Source of the DNA: Mycobacterium sp. AZCC_0083
Lineage (GTDB): Bacteria; Actinomycetota; Actinomycetes; Mycobacteriales; Mycobacteriaceae
NCBI RefSeq assembly: GCF_014202335.1
Contig: NZ_JACHGP010000024.1
Coordinates: forward strand, 50,454-114,453
Length of the DNA: 64,000 nt
Reading direction: 5' to 3'
Position 1 is the stretch's first letter. Each line of letters starts with the position of its first letter. The notes below the pieces were generated by a model. It saw nothing but the letters and a program-made list of their open reading frames with translations. It did not search any database and had not been told where the DNA came from. Made by a program: the position numbers and the translations under genes. Below are positions 16,493 to 25,665 of the stretch, in pieces.

Positions 16493-16504
16493 TGAGGTAC
16501 CTCA
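16493..16504. promoter_or_regulatory. MarR operator box 3 (autoregulatory)
   Basis: The third perfect TGAGGTACCTCA lies about 52 bp upstream of the marR start, immediately after an AT-rich ACTATATTC stretch that may be part of the promoter. Confidence 0.82.
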
Positions 16505-16556
16505 CGTGGTTACCTGCGATCGTGCCGCCCCCTCCTGGTGGCCGATACGCGACTCG

Positions 16557-17579
16557 CTACTTGCCTGCCACGTCGAGCACGACCCGGAACCGGGCCTGAC
16601 CCGACATCATCCGTTCGTAGGCCTTCGGGGCGTCCTCGAAGGGCAGCTTCTCGATCATCGCGGCCACGCCGTTCGCGGCGCTGAAGGCCAGGCTGTCCTC
16701 GTTCTGGATGGGGGTGCCGGTCAGGCTCCCCAGGATCGAACGACCGCCAAAGATCAGGTCGGACGTCGAGACCTCGATGGGGTCGGGCGCGGCGCCGACG
16801 ACCACCAGTTGGCCGTGTGGCCGCAGACCGGCCAGCAATGGCGACATCGACGCCCCGCTGGCGGCGGTCGCGATGATGGCGGCAGCACCGCCGAGTTCGG
16901 TCAACGCTGCGCCGGGATCGGTTGCCGCACTATCGATGTAGTGGTGTGCGCCAAGCTGTTCGGCAAGTGCACGCTTGTCTTCGCCCCGGGCGATCGCCGC
17001 CACCCGATACCCCAGTCTGTTCGCGTACTGCACACCGAGGTGGCCCAGACCGCCGATGCCCTGGATGGCGACCAGCGCGCCGGGAGGCGCGTCGATGCTC
17101 TGTAGCGCGTTGAACGTGGTGATGCCTGCGCACAGCAGCGGGCTGGCGTCCAGCGACGACAGCTCGGTCGGGATCCCGACCAGACCGGTGGCCCTGGCGT
17201 AGACGACTTCGGCGTAGCCGCCGTCCTCGGTCGTGCCGGGCTGGGGCTGGTTGGTGCAGTTGACGAAGTCGCCGCGGGCACACCACTCGCAGACACCACA
17301 GTGCCCGCCGAGGAAGCCCACTCCGACCCGGTCGCCGACCTTCCAGGTGGTCACGGCGTCGCCGACCGCGTCGATCGTTCCGACGATCTCGTGCCCGGGG
17401 ACGACGGGCTGGCTGGGATCGGGACGAATGCCCTCAGCGCCAAGGAAGTCACTGTGGCAGACACCGCAGGTCTCTACCCGGATGCGAACGTGGTCGGCAT
17501 TCGGCGCAGCCACCTCGCGGTCCACCAACTCGAACTGGTGCTGTCCGGTCGCTTGCCAGGCGCGGTAGGTGTCAGACAT
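16557..17579 (-). CDS. Zinc-dependent alcohol dehydrogenase (medium-chain family)
   Basis: A 340-residue MDR alcohol dehydrogenase. Catalytic zinc ligands are visible as C-G-V-C-H-S-D (Cys41) and G-H-E (His63, Glu64). The structural zinc lobe is G-G-H-C-G-V-C-E-W-C-A-R-G-D-F-V-N-C. The NAD-binding fold is marked by G-I-G-G-L-G-H-L-G. It should oxidise a primary alcohol or reduce an aldehyde with NAD(H), like AdhA/AdhP-type enzymes. It lies upstream of marR on the same strand with 52 bp between the marR box and its stop, and about 12 bp downstream of the CGNR gene's stop, so it could be co-transcribed with the CGNR gene. Confidence 0.9.
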   Translation of the reverse strand: MSDTYRAWQATGQHQFELVDREVAAPNADHVRIRVETCGVCHSDFLGAEGIRPDPSQPVVPGHEIVGTIDAVGDAVTTWKVGDRVGVGFLGGHCGVCEWCARGDFVNCTNQPQPGTTEDGGYAEVVYARATGLVGIPTELSSLDASPLLCAGITTFNALQSIDAPPGALVAIQGIGGLGHLGVQYANRLGYRVAAIARGEDKRALAEQLGAHHYIDSAATDPGAALTELGGAAAIIATAASGASMSPLLAGLRPHGQLVVVGAAPDPIEVSTSDLIFGGRSILGSLTGTPIQNEDSLAFSAANGVAAMIEKLPFEDAPKAYERMMSGQARFRVVLDVAGK

Positions 17580-17591
17580 CGGTCCTCCATT

Positions 17592-18224
17592 TTATTGAGA
17601 TGGGTCGTCGCGAGCGGTTGCTCGGCGTCGTGCGCGGTGGGCGCGGGCGTTGGCCTTGTTGCCGCATGTTGCGGTGTCGTGCCAGACCCTGCTGTTGTTC
17701 TTGGAGCGGTCGTAAAGCGCGGTGCGGCATAGCGGTTCGTGGCAGAGCTTGAGCCGGCGGAAGGTGTCCTGGCCGTGGGCGGTGGCGGCTTCGATGGCGA
17801 TGGCCGCGGCCAGCCACGCGGCACCCGAACCGCGTGGTTCGAGGTGCGCGCCTGCGCTGGTGATGGTGACGCCTGCGGTGCCTGTGATGACGGCATCGGT
17901 GCGGAGAGCGTCGTGGTCGCCAAGGACCGAGCGCAGGGTGTCTCGGACGGCACGTAGGCGGGGGAGTTCGGCCTCGGTTGCGAGTAGGTGCGGGTCGTCT
18001 GCGCCAAACGATGCGCACCAATGCGGCAGGACCGCGTCGATCCAGTGCTGTGCGGTGTCGACCTGGCCCAGCAGATCCACGAAGTCGGGCAGGTGGCCCA
18101 ACCCGATGGTGTTGGCCAGCTCCTGGCTCAATACGAGCTGCGCAGGGGCAAGCGTGGCGGTGCCGAACCGGCTACTTGCCGGGTAGTCGAAGCCCGCTGC
18201 GCGATCCTCCATAGTAAGAAGCAT
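17592..18224 (-). CDS. CGNR zinc-finger (ABATE domain) protein
   Basis: A 210-residue protein with the N-terminal ABATE domain and a C-terminal CGNR zinc finger. The finger shows C-H-E-P-L-C-R-T-A-L-Y-D, S-R-V-W-H-D, and C-G-N-K-A-N-A-R-A-H-R-A-R-R-R, where CGNR is written C-G-N-K. The family is regarded as probable stress-induced transcription regulators. The start is taken at ATG 18222-18224 (M-L-L-T-M-E-D); ATG 18210-18212 is an alternative. It is divergent from the SDR at 18329, with only about 100 bp between, and 12 bp ahead of the alcohol dehydrogenase, which it may regulate. Confidence 0.85.
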   Translation of the reverse strand: MLLTMEDRAAGFDYPASSRFGTATLAPAQLVLSQELANTIGLGHLPDFVDLLGQVDTAQHWIDAVLPHWCASFGADDPHLLATEAELPRLRAVRDTLRSVLGDHDALRTDAVITGTAGVTITSAGAHLEPRGSGAAWLAAAIAIEAATAHGQDTFRRLKLCHEPLCRTALYDRSKNNSRVWHDTATCGNKANARAHRARRRATARDDPSQ

Positions 18225-18328
18225 ACGCGGATTACCTATTACGTCAACCGTCCATGGACTAGCCTTGATTGCAGGACACTGCAATAATGCAGTTCACTGA
18301 ACCAATACCGCCTTCGAGAGGGACGCAC

Positions 18329-19246
18329 ATGGGACTCACCGTCGACGAGGTCCTGTCGGGCGTTGACCTGACCGGGAAGGTCTTCGTCATCACCGGCGCC
18401 ACCAGCGGACTCGGTCTGATGGCCGCCCGCGGGCTCGCTTCGGCCAGAGCCACGGTGGTGCTCGCGGGTCGGGATCCGCAACGTCTTCTGTCTGCGGCTG
18501 AGGACATCACATCCGAATCGCCCACCGCAGCAGTCGAAACGGTCGAGATGGAGCTGGGCAACCTGGCCAGTGTTCGTTCGGCCGCCGCCGAGCTCGTGGC
18601 GCGGTTCCCGGGCATCGACGTCTTGATCAACAACGCGGGAGTGATGTTCACGCCCTTCGGCCGAACCGAGGACGGGTTCGAGCTTCAATTGGGCGTCAAT
18701 CACCTCGGGCATTTCGAGCTGACGCGCGGCGTGATGCCATCGCTGCTCAACACGGGGTCTGCGCGGGTGGTGAACCTCAGTTCGGACGGTCATCACATCT
18801 TCGACATCGATCTGGAGGATCCCAACTGGGAGCGACGGCCATACGACAAGTTCAAGGCCTACGGCTCGTCCAAGACGGCCAACGTCTTGTTCACCGTCGC
18901 GCTGGACGCCCGGTACCGCGACACCGGCGTGCGGAGCTTCGCGGTGCATCCCGGTACGGTCGCCACGTCTCTGTCGCGGCACATGTCACGGGACGACATG
19001 AAGGCGATGATGGGGCTGGGGACGGCCAGCAGTGAGCCGGCCGCGAAGCCTGCCAGGCTGGAGGTCATCTCGGCCGAAGAGGGTGCGGCCACCTCGGTGT
19101 GGGCATCGGTGTCCGACGATCTGGCTGGAGTGGGCGGTCTCTACCTCAAGGAATGCGCGGTCAGCGATAACGTGATGCCCTATGCGACGGATCCTGTTCG
19201 CGCCGAGCAGCTTTGGACGGTATCGGAACAGCTGTGTGGCTCATGA
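18329..19246 (+). CDS. SDR family oxidoreductase (retinol-dehydrogenase-like)
   Basis: A 305-residue SDR with T-G-A-T-S-G-L-G, N-N-A-G in V-L-I-N-N-A-G-V-M, the H-L-G-H-F signature of the retinol dehydrogenase/WWOX-like group and the catalytic Y-G-S-S-K. ATG 18329 is supported by GAGAGGGA upstream; a longer frame from 18269 is not needed. It is similar in type to the SDR at 19460, but the intergenic DNA before it lacks the GTATAC motif, so it is probably not in that regulon. Confidence 0.87.
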   Translation: MGLTVDEVLSGVDLTGKVFVITGATSGLGLMAARGLASARATVVLAGRDPQRLLSAAEDITSESPTAAVETVEMELGNLASVRSAAAELVARFPGIDVLINNAGVMFTPFGRTEDGFELQLGVNHLGHFELTRGVMPSLLNTGSARVVNLSSDGHHIFDIDLEDPNWERRPYDKFKAYGSSKTANVLFTVALDARYRDTGVRSFAVHPGTVATSLSRHMSRDDMKAMMGLGTASSEPAAKPARLEVISAEEGAATSVWASVSDDLAGVGGLYLKECAVSDNVMPYATDPVRAEQLWTVSEQLCGS

Positions 19247-19396
19247 CGTTGCATGCTCGTCCTGCGGCACCGGCCCGAGCAGCATGCCGGGCACCAGATT
19301 TGCGCAAGTGGCCACTCAGTTATCGGCGGCCAAGAGTCCGGGTGCCGTCTCGCCGAACGCACCGATTGCGAAACCCGGTAGCGACGACACAATTAT

Positions 19397-19421
19397 CGGT
19401 ATACGGTTAGTTCGTATACCG
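19397..19421. promoter_or_regulatory. GntR-type operator, inverted pair (island regulon)
   Basis: CGGTATACG and CGTATACCG face each other across seven bases, 39 bp upstream of the SDR at 19460. This is the leftmost copy of the GTATAC-containing motif found in front of the island's transcription units. Confidence 0.7.
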
Positions 19422-19459
19422 TCATGCTGTTTGTTTGAGTGGCGTCAGGAAGGATTCCC

Positions 19460-20401
19460 GTGCCGTCAAGTGATCCGATTACCAGCCCATTCGGTCGGCA
19501 TTCCACCGCCGACGAGGTCATCGCGGGAATGGACATGACGGGGCATCGCGCAGTCATCACTGGCGCTAGCTCGGGTATCGGTGCCGAAACTGCCCGCGCC
19601 CTGGCTGGCGCTGGTGCCGAGGTAACTCTGGCAGTGCGCAACGTCGAAGCCGGACGTCGTGTCGCCGAGTCGATCACAGAGCGTACGGGAAACTCCAACA
19701 TCGCTGTAGAGCCCTTGGAGCTAGCTGACCGGCATTCAGTGGACGCCTTCGTCAAACGGTGGAAGAGTCCGCTGAACATGCTGATAAACAACGCGGGAGT
19801 AATGGCGGAGCCGCTACGGCGGACCGAGGAGGGATGGGAACACCAATTCGCCACGAACTACCTTGGGCATTTTGGTTTGGCGGTGGGATTACACGACGCG
19901 TTGGCCGTCGGCGCACCGGCAAGGGTTGTGGCACTGACATCGTCAGGACACTTCTTCAGCCCAGTGGTCTTCGACGATCTGCAGTTCGAGCGTAGGCCTT
20001 ACGACCCGTGGCTGGCCTACGGGCAGTCGAAGACCGCCAGTGTGCTTTTCGCGGTCGAAGCCACACGGCGTTGGGGCGCAGACGGCATCACTGCCAATGC
20101 AGTGATGCCGGGGGGCATCCGGACCGAACTGCAGCGGCATCAGTCAGGACCCGAATGGGAAGAGGTCGACCGGACCTACGACTGGAAGACGGTCGAAGAG
20201 GGAGCTGCCACAACGGTGTTCGTCGCCACTACTCCGCTGCTGGCCGGCATCGGAGGACGCTATTTCGAAGACTGCCATGAGGCGGAGGTGGTAGATCCCG
20301 AGCTCGGGCATGAGCGCCAACAGGGCGTGGCCGCTTATGCCCTCGATGCAGAGGCTGCAACCCGCTTGTGGGAGAGCTCCCTGGAACTGCTCAACCGTTA
20401 G
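19460..20401 (+). CDS. SDR family oxidoreductase (island gene)
   Basis: A 313-residue SDR of the retinol dehydrogenase-like type: T-G-A-S-S-G-I-G at the nucleotide site, L-I-N-N-A-G-V-M, N-Y-L-G-H-F and catalytic Y-G-Q-S-K. The GTG at 19460 sits behind AGGAAGGA and is preferred to the frame's earlier codon at 19439. The promoter contains a pair of GTATAC half-palindromes, marking it as the left border of the GntR-linked island. It likely oxidises a hydroxyl on the island's substrate or an intermediate. The reaction is inferred from context only. Confidence 0.87.
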   Translation: MPSSDPITSPFGRHSTADEVIAGMDMTGHRAVITGASSGIGAETARALAGAGAEVTLAVRNVEAGRRVAESITERTGNSNIAVEPLELADRHSVDAFVKRWKSPLNMLINNAGVMAEPLRRTEEGWEHQFATNYLGHFGLAVGLHDALAVGAPARVVALTSSGHFFSPVVFDDLQFERRPYDPWLAYGQSKTASVLFAVEATRRWGADGITANAVMPGGIRTELQRHQSGPEWEEVDRTYDWKTVEEGAATTVFVATTPLLAGIGGRYFEDCHEAEVVDPELGHERQQGVAAYALDAEAATRLWESSLELLNR

Positions 20402-20951
20402 CCCGACGGCTAGCCCGTAACTAGACGTTCGACACGCGCGTCGATGAAGCCTTACGAACAACCCACGACGAAGACGCCATGCGACAGCATCCGCGACGAG
20501 ATTGTCACTTCGGTCGGAAACCTAGTGTCCTCAGGCGACTTCGAGAACGCGCAGTCCCCCACATGCACCCGCGCAGCGAGGCGGCGTCCCGAGGATCGGT
20601 TCGCACCGCTTTGCCACGCCCAGCCTCGCCGCCGGATACCGGATGCGGCTATGACCGGGTGTGACTATCGCGTGTTCGCCACGAAACCGACCGCTGGCTG
20701 TGGCGGTCCACAGACGAAATGTGTTGTGCGAGACGTGCTGCACATCCTCGCCGGTGCCCCGAAGGATCGCGTTTCAGCCAACACCGTGCTGCCCACCGTT
20801 TGGCACTTGCAGGTACACCGTCTATCGGGATACGGTATACCAGGTCGAGTGTGATGTAGCACGCGGTGGACGATTCGCGTCCTGCCGCTGCTTCGCGCTT
20901 GTCCGGAGGCGACAAGCGCCGACCCGCACAAAATGTATGGAGGTGTTAGTT
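20402..20951. other. 550-bp intergenic region with GTATAC operator
   Basis: No recognisable protein was found in any frame between the SDR and the first P450. Frames crossing it have skewed composition and no ribosome site. The right-hand 125 bp hold the operator at 20828-20842 and the P450 promoter. The left 400 bp may be gene debris, but nothing could be identified. Confidence 0.5.
20828..20842. promoter_or_regulatory. GntR-type operator
   Basis: GGATACGGTATACCA is 109 bp before the P450 start. It matches GGATACGGTATACGG in 13 of 15 positions. Confidence 0.75.
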
Positions 20952-22190
20952 GTGACGACACTGGCAGATAGCTCGATCGAGATTCCAGACTTCACTGATC
21001 CGGCTACGTTCGTGGCAGGCATTCCGCACGATGCCTTCGACGAATTGCGTGCGCGGCCGGGCCTGTACTGGCAGGACGCGGCCGACGGCACCTACAACGG
21101 CGGATTCTGGGTTGTCACACGGTTCAACGAGGTTGTCGAGATCGAGCAGGAGCCGGGGGCGTTCAGCTCGGTTCCCGGTGCGTTCTTTCCCCTGGCGAAC
21201 ATGGGCGGCGACGGTCCCATGAGCAAGCACATCCTGTTCATGGACCCACCCGTGCACAGCCGCGTGCGCCGCGTGGCGATGAAATCCTTTGGCCCGCGGG
21301 TGGTTGCGCATTTTGACGAGTGGATCCGTGAAATCGTCAACGAGACACTTGACGACGCTTTGCAGCGTGGCAGCTTCGACTGGATCGCGGATGTTGCTCG
21401 GCTGATTCCGTCCCGAGTGATCGCGGCGGTCATGGGCGTGCCGCGCGAACTGCGCGGCCAGGTAGTGGACTGGTCCGACGCCATCTTCACGGGCCAGGTC
21501 AACCAGGATGATGGGGCGGCGTTGGCGCAAGCGTTCGGGGAAGTCAATGCGTACATGGCCGAGCTGGGTCAGAAAAAGCTGCGTGATCCGCAGGAGGACG
21601 TGGTCAGTGTGCTTGCTCAGTGCCTAGACCGCCGCGAGATCGACGAAGGCGAATACGCCATGTACACCGCAGCGCTGCTGATTGCCGGATATGAAACAAC
21701 CCACACGCTGATCGGCCAATCCATGCGACACATCCTTGAGGACAAGGATATTCGGGACACGTGCAACTCTGCCTTCGACGCCGGCGAGTTCAACCCCGTC
21801 GTCGAAGAGTTCCTTCGCTTCGTGACGCCTGCAATGAACGTCACTCGCACGGCCACCGAGGACATCGATTTCCACGGACAGGCAATCCGACGCAACGACA
21901 CGATGCAACTGATGTTGATCGCTGCCAATCGTGACCCCGAGGTGTTCGTCGACCCACACTGTTTCGACCCACTGCGGCCTCGCGGTAAGGCGCTGGCAGG
22001 TGGGGACGGCCTAGCGTTCGGTAGTGGTCTGCACCGGTGCGTGGGCAACGTGCTTGCAAAGATGGACTCGCGCATCTTGTTCGAGGAGATGCACCGCCGC
22101 GACATTCGTCTGGAGATCAACGGCGAGCCGCAGCGCGGGTGGAGCACACTCATCAACCAGCTGCTGTCGCTACCGGTCCGCGTTGTCTAG
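20952..22190 (+). CDS. Cytochrome P450
   Basis: A soluble 412-residue bacterial P450 monooxygenase. The heme-thiolate motif F-G-S-G-L-H-R-C-V-G places the ligand at Cys363. The I-helix is A-G-Y-E-T-T-H (Thr250), and the ExxR pair is Glu286/Arg289. The GTG at 20952 follows GGAGG; the much longer frame upstream is not coding. It needs a ferredoxin partner, and one is encoded directly downstream at 22332. It is probably the first hydroxylase acting on the imported hydrophobic substrate. It is one of three P450s in the island and is distinct from the other two. Confidence 0.92.
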   Translation: MTTLADSSIEIPDFTDPATFVAGIPHDAFDELRARPGLYWQDAADGTYNGGFWVVTRFNEVVEIEQEPGAFSSVPGAFFPLANMGGDGPMSKHILFMDPPVHSRVRRVAMKSFGPRVVAHFDEWIREIVNETLDDALQRGSFDWIADVARLIPSRVIAAVMGVPRELRGQVVDWSDAIFTGQVNQDDGAALAQAFGEVNAYMAELGQKKLRDPQEDVVSVLAQCLDRREIDEGEYAMYTAALLIAGYETTHTLIGQSMRHILEDKDIRDTCNSAFDAGEFNPVVEEFLRFVTPAMNVTRTATEDIDFHGQAIRRNDTMQLMLIAANRDPEVFVDPHCFDPLRPRGKALAGGDGLAFGSGLHRCVGNVLAKMDSRILFEEMHRRDIRLEINGEPQRGWSTLINQLLSLPVRVV

Positions 22191-22331
22191 TCGCATCGCT
22201 GAGGAATCACGTCCTCGCAGCAGATGCCGCCCGCCCGACACGCGCGTCCTCTCCGCGCGGGGGAGGCGTTACGTACAGCAATATGGGCGCGCCTGCAAGC
22301 CCATCGCGCATGATCTGGCAAGGAGTTGCTC

Positions 22332-22658
22332 ATGCCCCGGATTGTCTTCATCAAGCCCAACGGCCAACGCCAAGAGATCGTCGCCGCGACCGAAGAGTCG
22401 GTAATGCAGGCAGCCGTCAACAATCTCGTCGACGGGATTGTCGGTGAGTGTGGCGGTGATTTGTCTTGTGCGACATGCCATGTCTATGTCGACCCGGACT
22501 GGTTCGACGCACTACCTCAGCCCAGCGACGATGAGGAAGACATGCTTGAAGCGACATCCGAAGAGCCGACGAAGTTCAGCCGTCTCTCGTGCCAGATCGG
22601 GTGTCACGGCAAGCTCGATGGGCTCGTCGTCCATGTGCCAGCAACTCAGCGGCTCTAA
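22332..22658 (+). CDS. 2Fe-2S ferredoxin (putidaredoxin/adrenodoxin type)
   Basis: A 108-residue electron carrier. Cluster ligands Cys40, Cys46, Cys49 and Cys87 have the C-x5-C-x2-C...C spacing of vertebrate-type/putidaredoxin ferredoxins. ATG 22332 follows AAGGAGTT. It lies 141 bp after the P450 and presumably feeds electrons to one or more of the three P450s. Its reductase is likely the FAD protein encoded at 34764. It is closely parallel in layout to the second ferredoxin at 34441, with identical cysteine positions and length. Confidence 0.93.
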   Translation: MPRIVFIKPNGQRQEIVAATEESVMQAAVNNLVDGIVGECGGDLSCATCHVYVDPDWFDALPQPSDDEEDMLEATSEEPTKFSRLSCQIGCHGKLDGLVVHVPATQRL

Positions 22659-22718
22659 GCAGACCGGGTAGTCGAATCGAAACGGTTACACCACCTCCTT
22701 GCCTAATATCCGTACACC

Positions 22719-22733
22719 GGATACGGTATACGA
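22719..22733. promoter_or_regulatory. GntR-type operator
   Basis: GGATACGGTATACGA, with an overlapping TATCCGTACACCGGATA just to its left, lies 109 bp upstream of the Dabb gene that opens the long operon. Confidence 0.75.
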
Positions 22734-22842
22734 GTAACGAATGAGGGCAAGTTCGACCCGTAAGGCGGCCCGCGAAGCCAACTGGCCTGATTACCCGTTC
22801 GCTGGTCAATTGTGTGAAATTGCGAATCACTGGAGGGAAGAA

Positions 22843-23136
22843 ATGACGTTCCGTCACGCGGTCCTGATCAACTTCAAAGCCGACGCTGACGAGTCGTATC
22901 GCACGAAGGTCGCGCAAAGCGTGAACGGTCTACCCGAGGCAATTCCGGAGGTGCGTGCGGTGGCGTGTGGGACCGACGCAGGCGTCACCGCGGGCAGCAG
23001 CGACTTCGCGATCATCGTCGATCTGGACTCGGTCGGTGACTATGCGTCGTACGAACGGCACCAGGCGCACCTCGATCTCGTCGACCTCATCCGGCAAGGG
23101 GTCGAGAGCCGCACTGTCGTCGACTTCGAGTTCTAG
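22843..23136 (+). CDS. Dabb (stress-responsive alpha/beta-barrel) domain protein
   Basis: A 97-residue ferredoxin-like dimeric alpha/beta-barrel protein with the usual F-R-H-A-V-L-I-N-F-K first strand, the G-T-D-A-G ... D-F-A-I-I-V-D-L-D central part and the Y-E-R-H-Q-A-H segment typical of the Dabb family. ATG 22843 follows GGAGGGA; a longer frame begins at 22741 inside the operator region and is rejected. Family members include stress proteins and small cyclases or isomerases, so it may act on an intermediate. It is the first gene of a tightly spaced operon extending to 33000. Confidence 0.82.
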   Translation: MTFRHAVLINFKADADESYRTKVAQSVNGLPEAIPEVRAVACGTDAGVTAGSSDFAIIVDLDSVGDYASYERHQAHLDLVDLIRQGVESRTVVDFEF

Positions 23137-23174
23137 AGAAGAGGAATCTCCTTGTCAGCAACGGAACTCATCCG

Positions 23175-24308
23175 ATGAGTCGAAGCGATGCGACCCTGCA
23201 AGCGGTGCTGCAGACCGCGATCGATCGCGGCGAACGCGGTGTACAGGTCGCGGCATATCTCGGTGAAGACCTGATCATCGACAGCTGGATCGGCAACGCC
23301 GATTCGCACGGGACCAAGGTGACGGGATCGACTCTGTTCCCCATCTTCTCGGTGACGAAGGGGCTGGCTGCCACCGCGATTCACCTACAAGCTGAGCGGG
23401 GCTTGCTGGACTATGAGTCGCCGGCCGCCGCGTACTGGCCTGAGTTCAAGGTCAACGGCAAGCAGGACATCACGGTGCGTCAACTGCTGACCCATCAAGC
23501 CGGCCTTCCGCAGATGCCTGCTGGCGTCACCCCTGAACGTCTGCAGGACTGGGAGTGGTGTGTGGAGAGCATCGCCGCGCTCGAGCCAATCCTGCCCGTG
23601 GGTTCCAGCGCTTACGCGTCGCTGAGCTACGGATGGCTATTGGGCGAGCTCGTCCGCCGCACCGATCCCGCCCGTAGGAATTTCGCCCAGTTCACCCGCG
23701 AAGACATTCTCGAGCCGCTCGGCATCGACGATTTCTACGTGGGAATGAATGGTCGCCAGCATGACCGGATCGCCCAACTGACGACCGGCGCCACCCTGCG
23801 CGTCGATCCGCCACCACTTCGGGCGCAGGCGATGCCGGCAGCGGTGGAGCCCGGCGAGTTGTGGAACAATCCAGTCCTCTACGACGCCGTCATCCCCGGC
23901 GCCGGCGGTATCGCCAACGCCCGTTCCGTGGCACGACTTTTCGCGATGATTGCGGGTAAGGGGAACCTGGGCGGCCGCAGGCTACTCAGCGCAGACCGCG
24001 TCGCAGCCTTCACCGAGCCCCGACCGAATTCCGATCAGATCGACCCGGTACTCGGCCAGGTGCCATGGATCGGCATCGGCGGGTACTGGTTGGGCGGCGA
24101 GACACCGCCTGCCGAACCCGTCATCGGCACCGGACGACACACGTTGGCATCCAACGGCGCTGGAGGATCCATCGCGTGGGCCGACCTGGACACCGGCCTC
24201 GCGGTCGCCATTTGCCATAACCGGATGTTCCGCATCGTGCCGCCGTTACCACCCGGCGAGCACCCATTCCACGAGATCGGTGAATACGCACGGTCATTGG
24301 CTGCCTGA
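23175..24308 (+). CDS. Serine hydrolase of the beta-lactamase/EstB type
   Basis: A 377-residue class-C-beta-lactamase-like hydrolase. The S-x-x-K motif is Ser59-Val-Thr-Lys62 in F-S-V-T-K-G, and the second motif is likely Tyr in Y-A-S-L-S-Y-G. The L-L-T-H-Q-A-G-L-P stretch is highly conserved in EstB-like esterases and lipolytic members. A late H-T-L-A-S-N-G-A-G-G may supply the third (KTG-equivalent) position. It is expected to cleave an ester or amide, not a classical antibiotic, given its place in a catabolic operon. No signal peptide is visible. The enzyme could release an esterified form of the substrate. Confidence 0.88.
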   Translation: MSRSDATLQAVLQTAIDRGERGVQVAAYLGEDLIIDSWIGNADSHGTKVTGSTLFPIFSVTKGLAATAIHLQAERGLLDYESPAAAYWPEFKVNGKQDITVRQLLTHQAGLPQMPAGVTPERLQDWEWCVESIAALEPILPVGSSAYASLSYGWLLGELVRRTDPARRNFAQFTREDILEPLGIDDFYVGMNGRQHDRIAQLTTGATLRVDPPPLRAQAMPAAVEPGELWNNPVLYDAVIPGAGGIANARSVARLFAMIAGKGNLGGRRLLSADRVAAFTEPRPNSDQIDPVLGQVPWIGIGGYWLGGETPPAEPVIGTGRHTLASNGAGGSIAWADLDTGLAVAICHNRMFRIVPPLPPGEHPFHEIGEYARSLAA

Positions 24309-24359
24309 GCGCAAGGCATCCGATGGGCCAGAACGAAGGGAATGAGGAGCTATCAGCAC

Positions 24360-25583
24360 ATGAGTGAGTCAATCCACTATCTCGGCGACACCGTCGACAG
24401 GTGCCCCTATGACTACTACGCGGAAGCCCGTGCGCGCGAGAAGGTCACCTGGGAGGACCCGACGAAGAACTGGGTCGCCGCTTCTTACAACGCGGTTCGG
24501 GACGTCCTGACCGACGAAGATACCTTCGCCCGGCCGCTGCCGACCCAGATCGTGCCAAGCGAGAAGTACAGCCGGATCGTTGCCTCGCCATTCAGCCTCG
24601 TCGGTGAGGAACGCCTGGCGCACCGTCGGTGGTGGTTGCAGATCTTCAACCCGCGCGAGATCGAGCGGTACCGCGCGGGTGTCGTCTCTGAGATCGTAGA
24701 AGCCACGGTCGACGAGATCGCCCCGCGCGGGCGCGCAGAACTGGTGCAGGACTATGCCGAACGCGTGTCCGACCGCGTCATCGCCGGTGTGCTTGGTCTG
24801 CCGTGGCGCGACGACGATTACATGGCCGAGATGCGGGTCAACCTGAACAAGATCGAGCACTACAAGGGCATCGTCTACCTCAAACCCGAGGAAGCGATAC
24901 CGCATGCCGAGATCGCGCTTGCCGCGACCTACGAAGTGGACCGGCTCCTGCGCCCCTACATGGATGAACGCAAGACGAATGCCGACGACAGCATCATCAG
25001 CCGGGTGTGGCGCGACGAGGCACTTGACGGGTGGACCGAAGATTCCCGGTACGGCCTGGTTCGAACCTTCTTCGCAGGCGGCAGCGATACGACGCGTACA
25101 TCGATGGTCAACGCGCTGCACCTGATACTCACGACGCCGGGAATGCTCGAGAAGGTGCGGCATGCCGATGCGCGTACCGTCGGCAACTTCATCGAAGAGG
25201 CGTTGCGCCTGGTCGGGACGGTTCATTTCCGTAACCGCATCTGCCAGCGAGACTTTGAGCTAGAGGGCGCGGACGTTCACGAAGGCGACAAGGTCGCCGC
25301 CGTGATCGGGTCTGGAAACCGTGACGCCACCAGGTTCGACGATCCCGACGAGGTAGATCTCGAACGCAAGAACCCCCGTCAGCACCTCGCGTTCAGCGTC
25401 GGGATCGGTGCGTGCGCTGGCTCGTCCCTCGCCAGAGTCGAGTTACAGGAGGGAGTCTCGCGGATCGTGAATCGGCTGGAGAACCTTCGGTTGGATCCCG
25501 ATGCTCCCGAGCCCGGGTTGGAGGGCTCCATATTCAAGCTCACTACACCGGTTCACGTCCTATTCACATCGCAGCCGGTGTGA
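24360..25583 (+). CDS. Cytochrome P450
   Basis: A 407-residue P450 with heme ligand Cys352 in F-S-V-G-I-G-A-C-A-G, I-helix G-G-S-D-T-T (Thr244-Thr245) and ExxR at Glu280/Arg283. ATG 24360 is behind GAGGAGC with nine bases spacing. The motif is slightly atypical: the usual histidine or arginine two before the cysteine is G-A. It lies between the EstB-like hydrolase and an SDR in the long operon, and probably hydroxylates a ring or side chain, with the neighbouring SDRs oxidising the new alcohol. Confidence 0.92.
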   Translation: MSESIHYLGDTVDRCPYDYYAEARAREKVTWEDPTKNWVAASYNAVRDVLTDEDTFARPLPTQIVPSEKYSRIVASPFSLVGEERLAHRRWWLQIFNPREIERYRAGVVSEIVEATVDEIAPRGRAELVQDYAERVSDRVIAGVLGLPWRDDDYMAEMRVNLNKIEHYKGIVYLKPEEAIPHAEIALAATYEVDRLLRPYMDERKTNADDSIISRVWRDEALDGWTEDSRYGLVRTFFAGGSDTTRTSMVNALHLILTTPGMLEKVRHADARTVGNFIEEALRLVGTVHFRNRICQRDFELEGADVHEGDKVAAVIGSGNRDATRFDDPDEVDLERKNPRQHLAFSVGIGACAGSSLARVELQEGVSRIVNRLENLRLDPDAPEPGLEGSIFKLTTPVHVLFTSQPV

Positions 25584-25665
25584 CCGCACGGCTCGCAGGG
25601 CGAGAAACGACCAAGCGGCGAACGGCCGCATGTTGATCACATCGAAACGCGAGGAGAACGAACCA

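Noticed and set aside
20444..20854. 136-codon frame upstream of the first P450
   Set aside because: Composition and lack of a start signal suggest it is not a gene; the region contains the operator and promoter.
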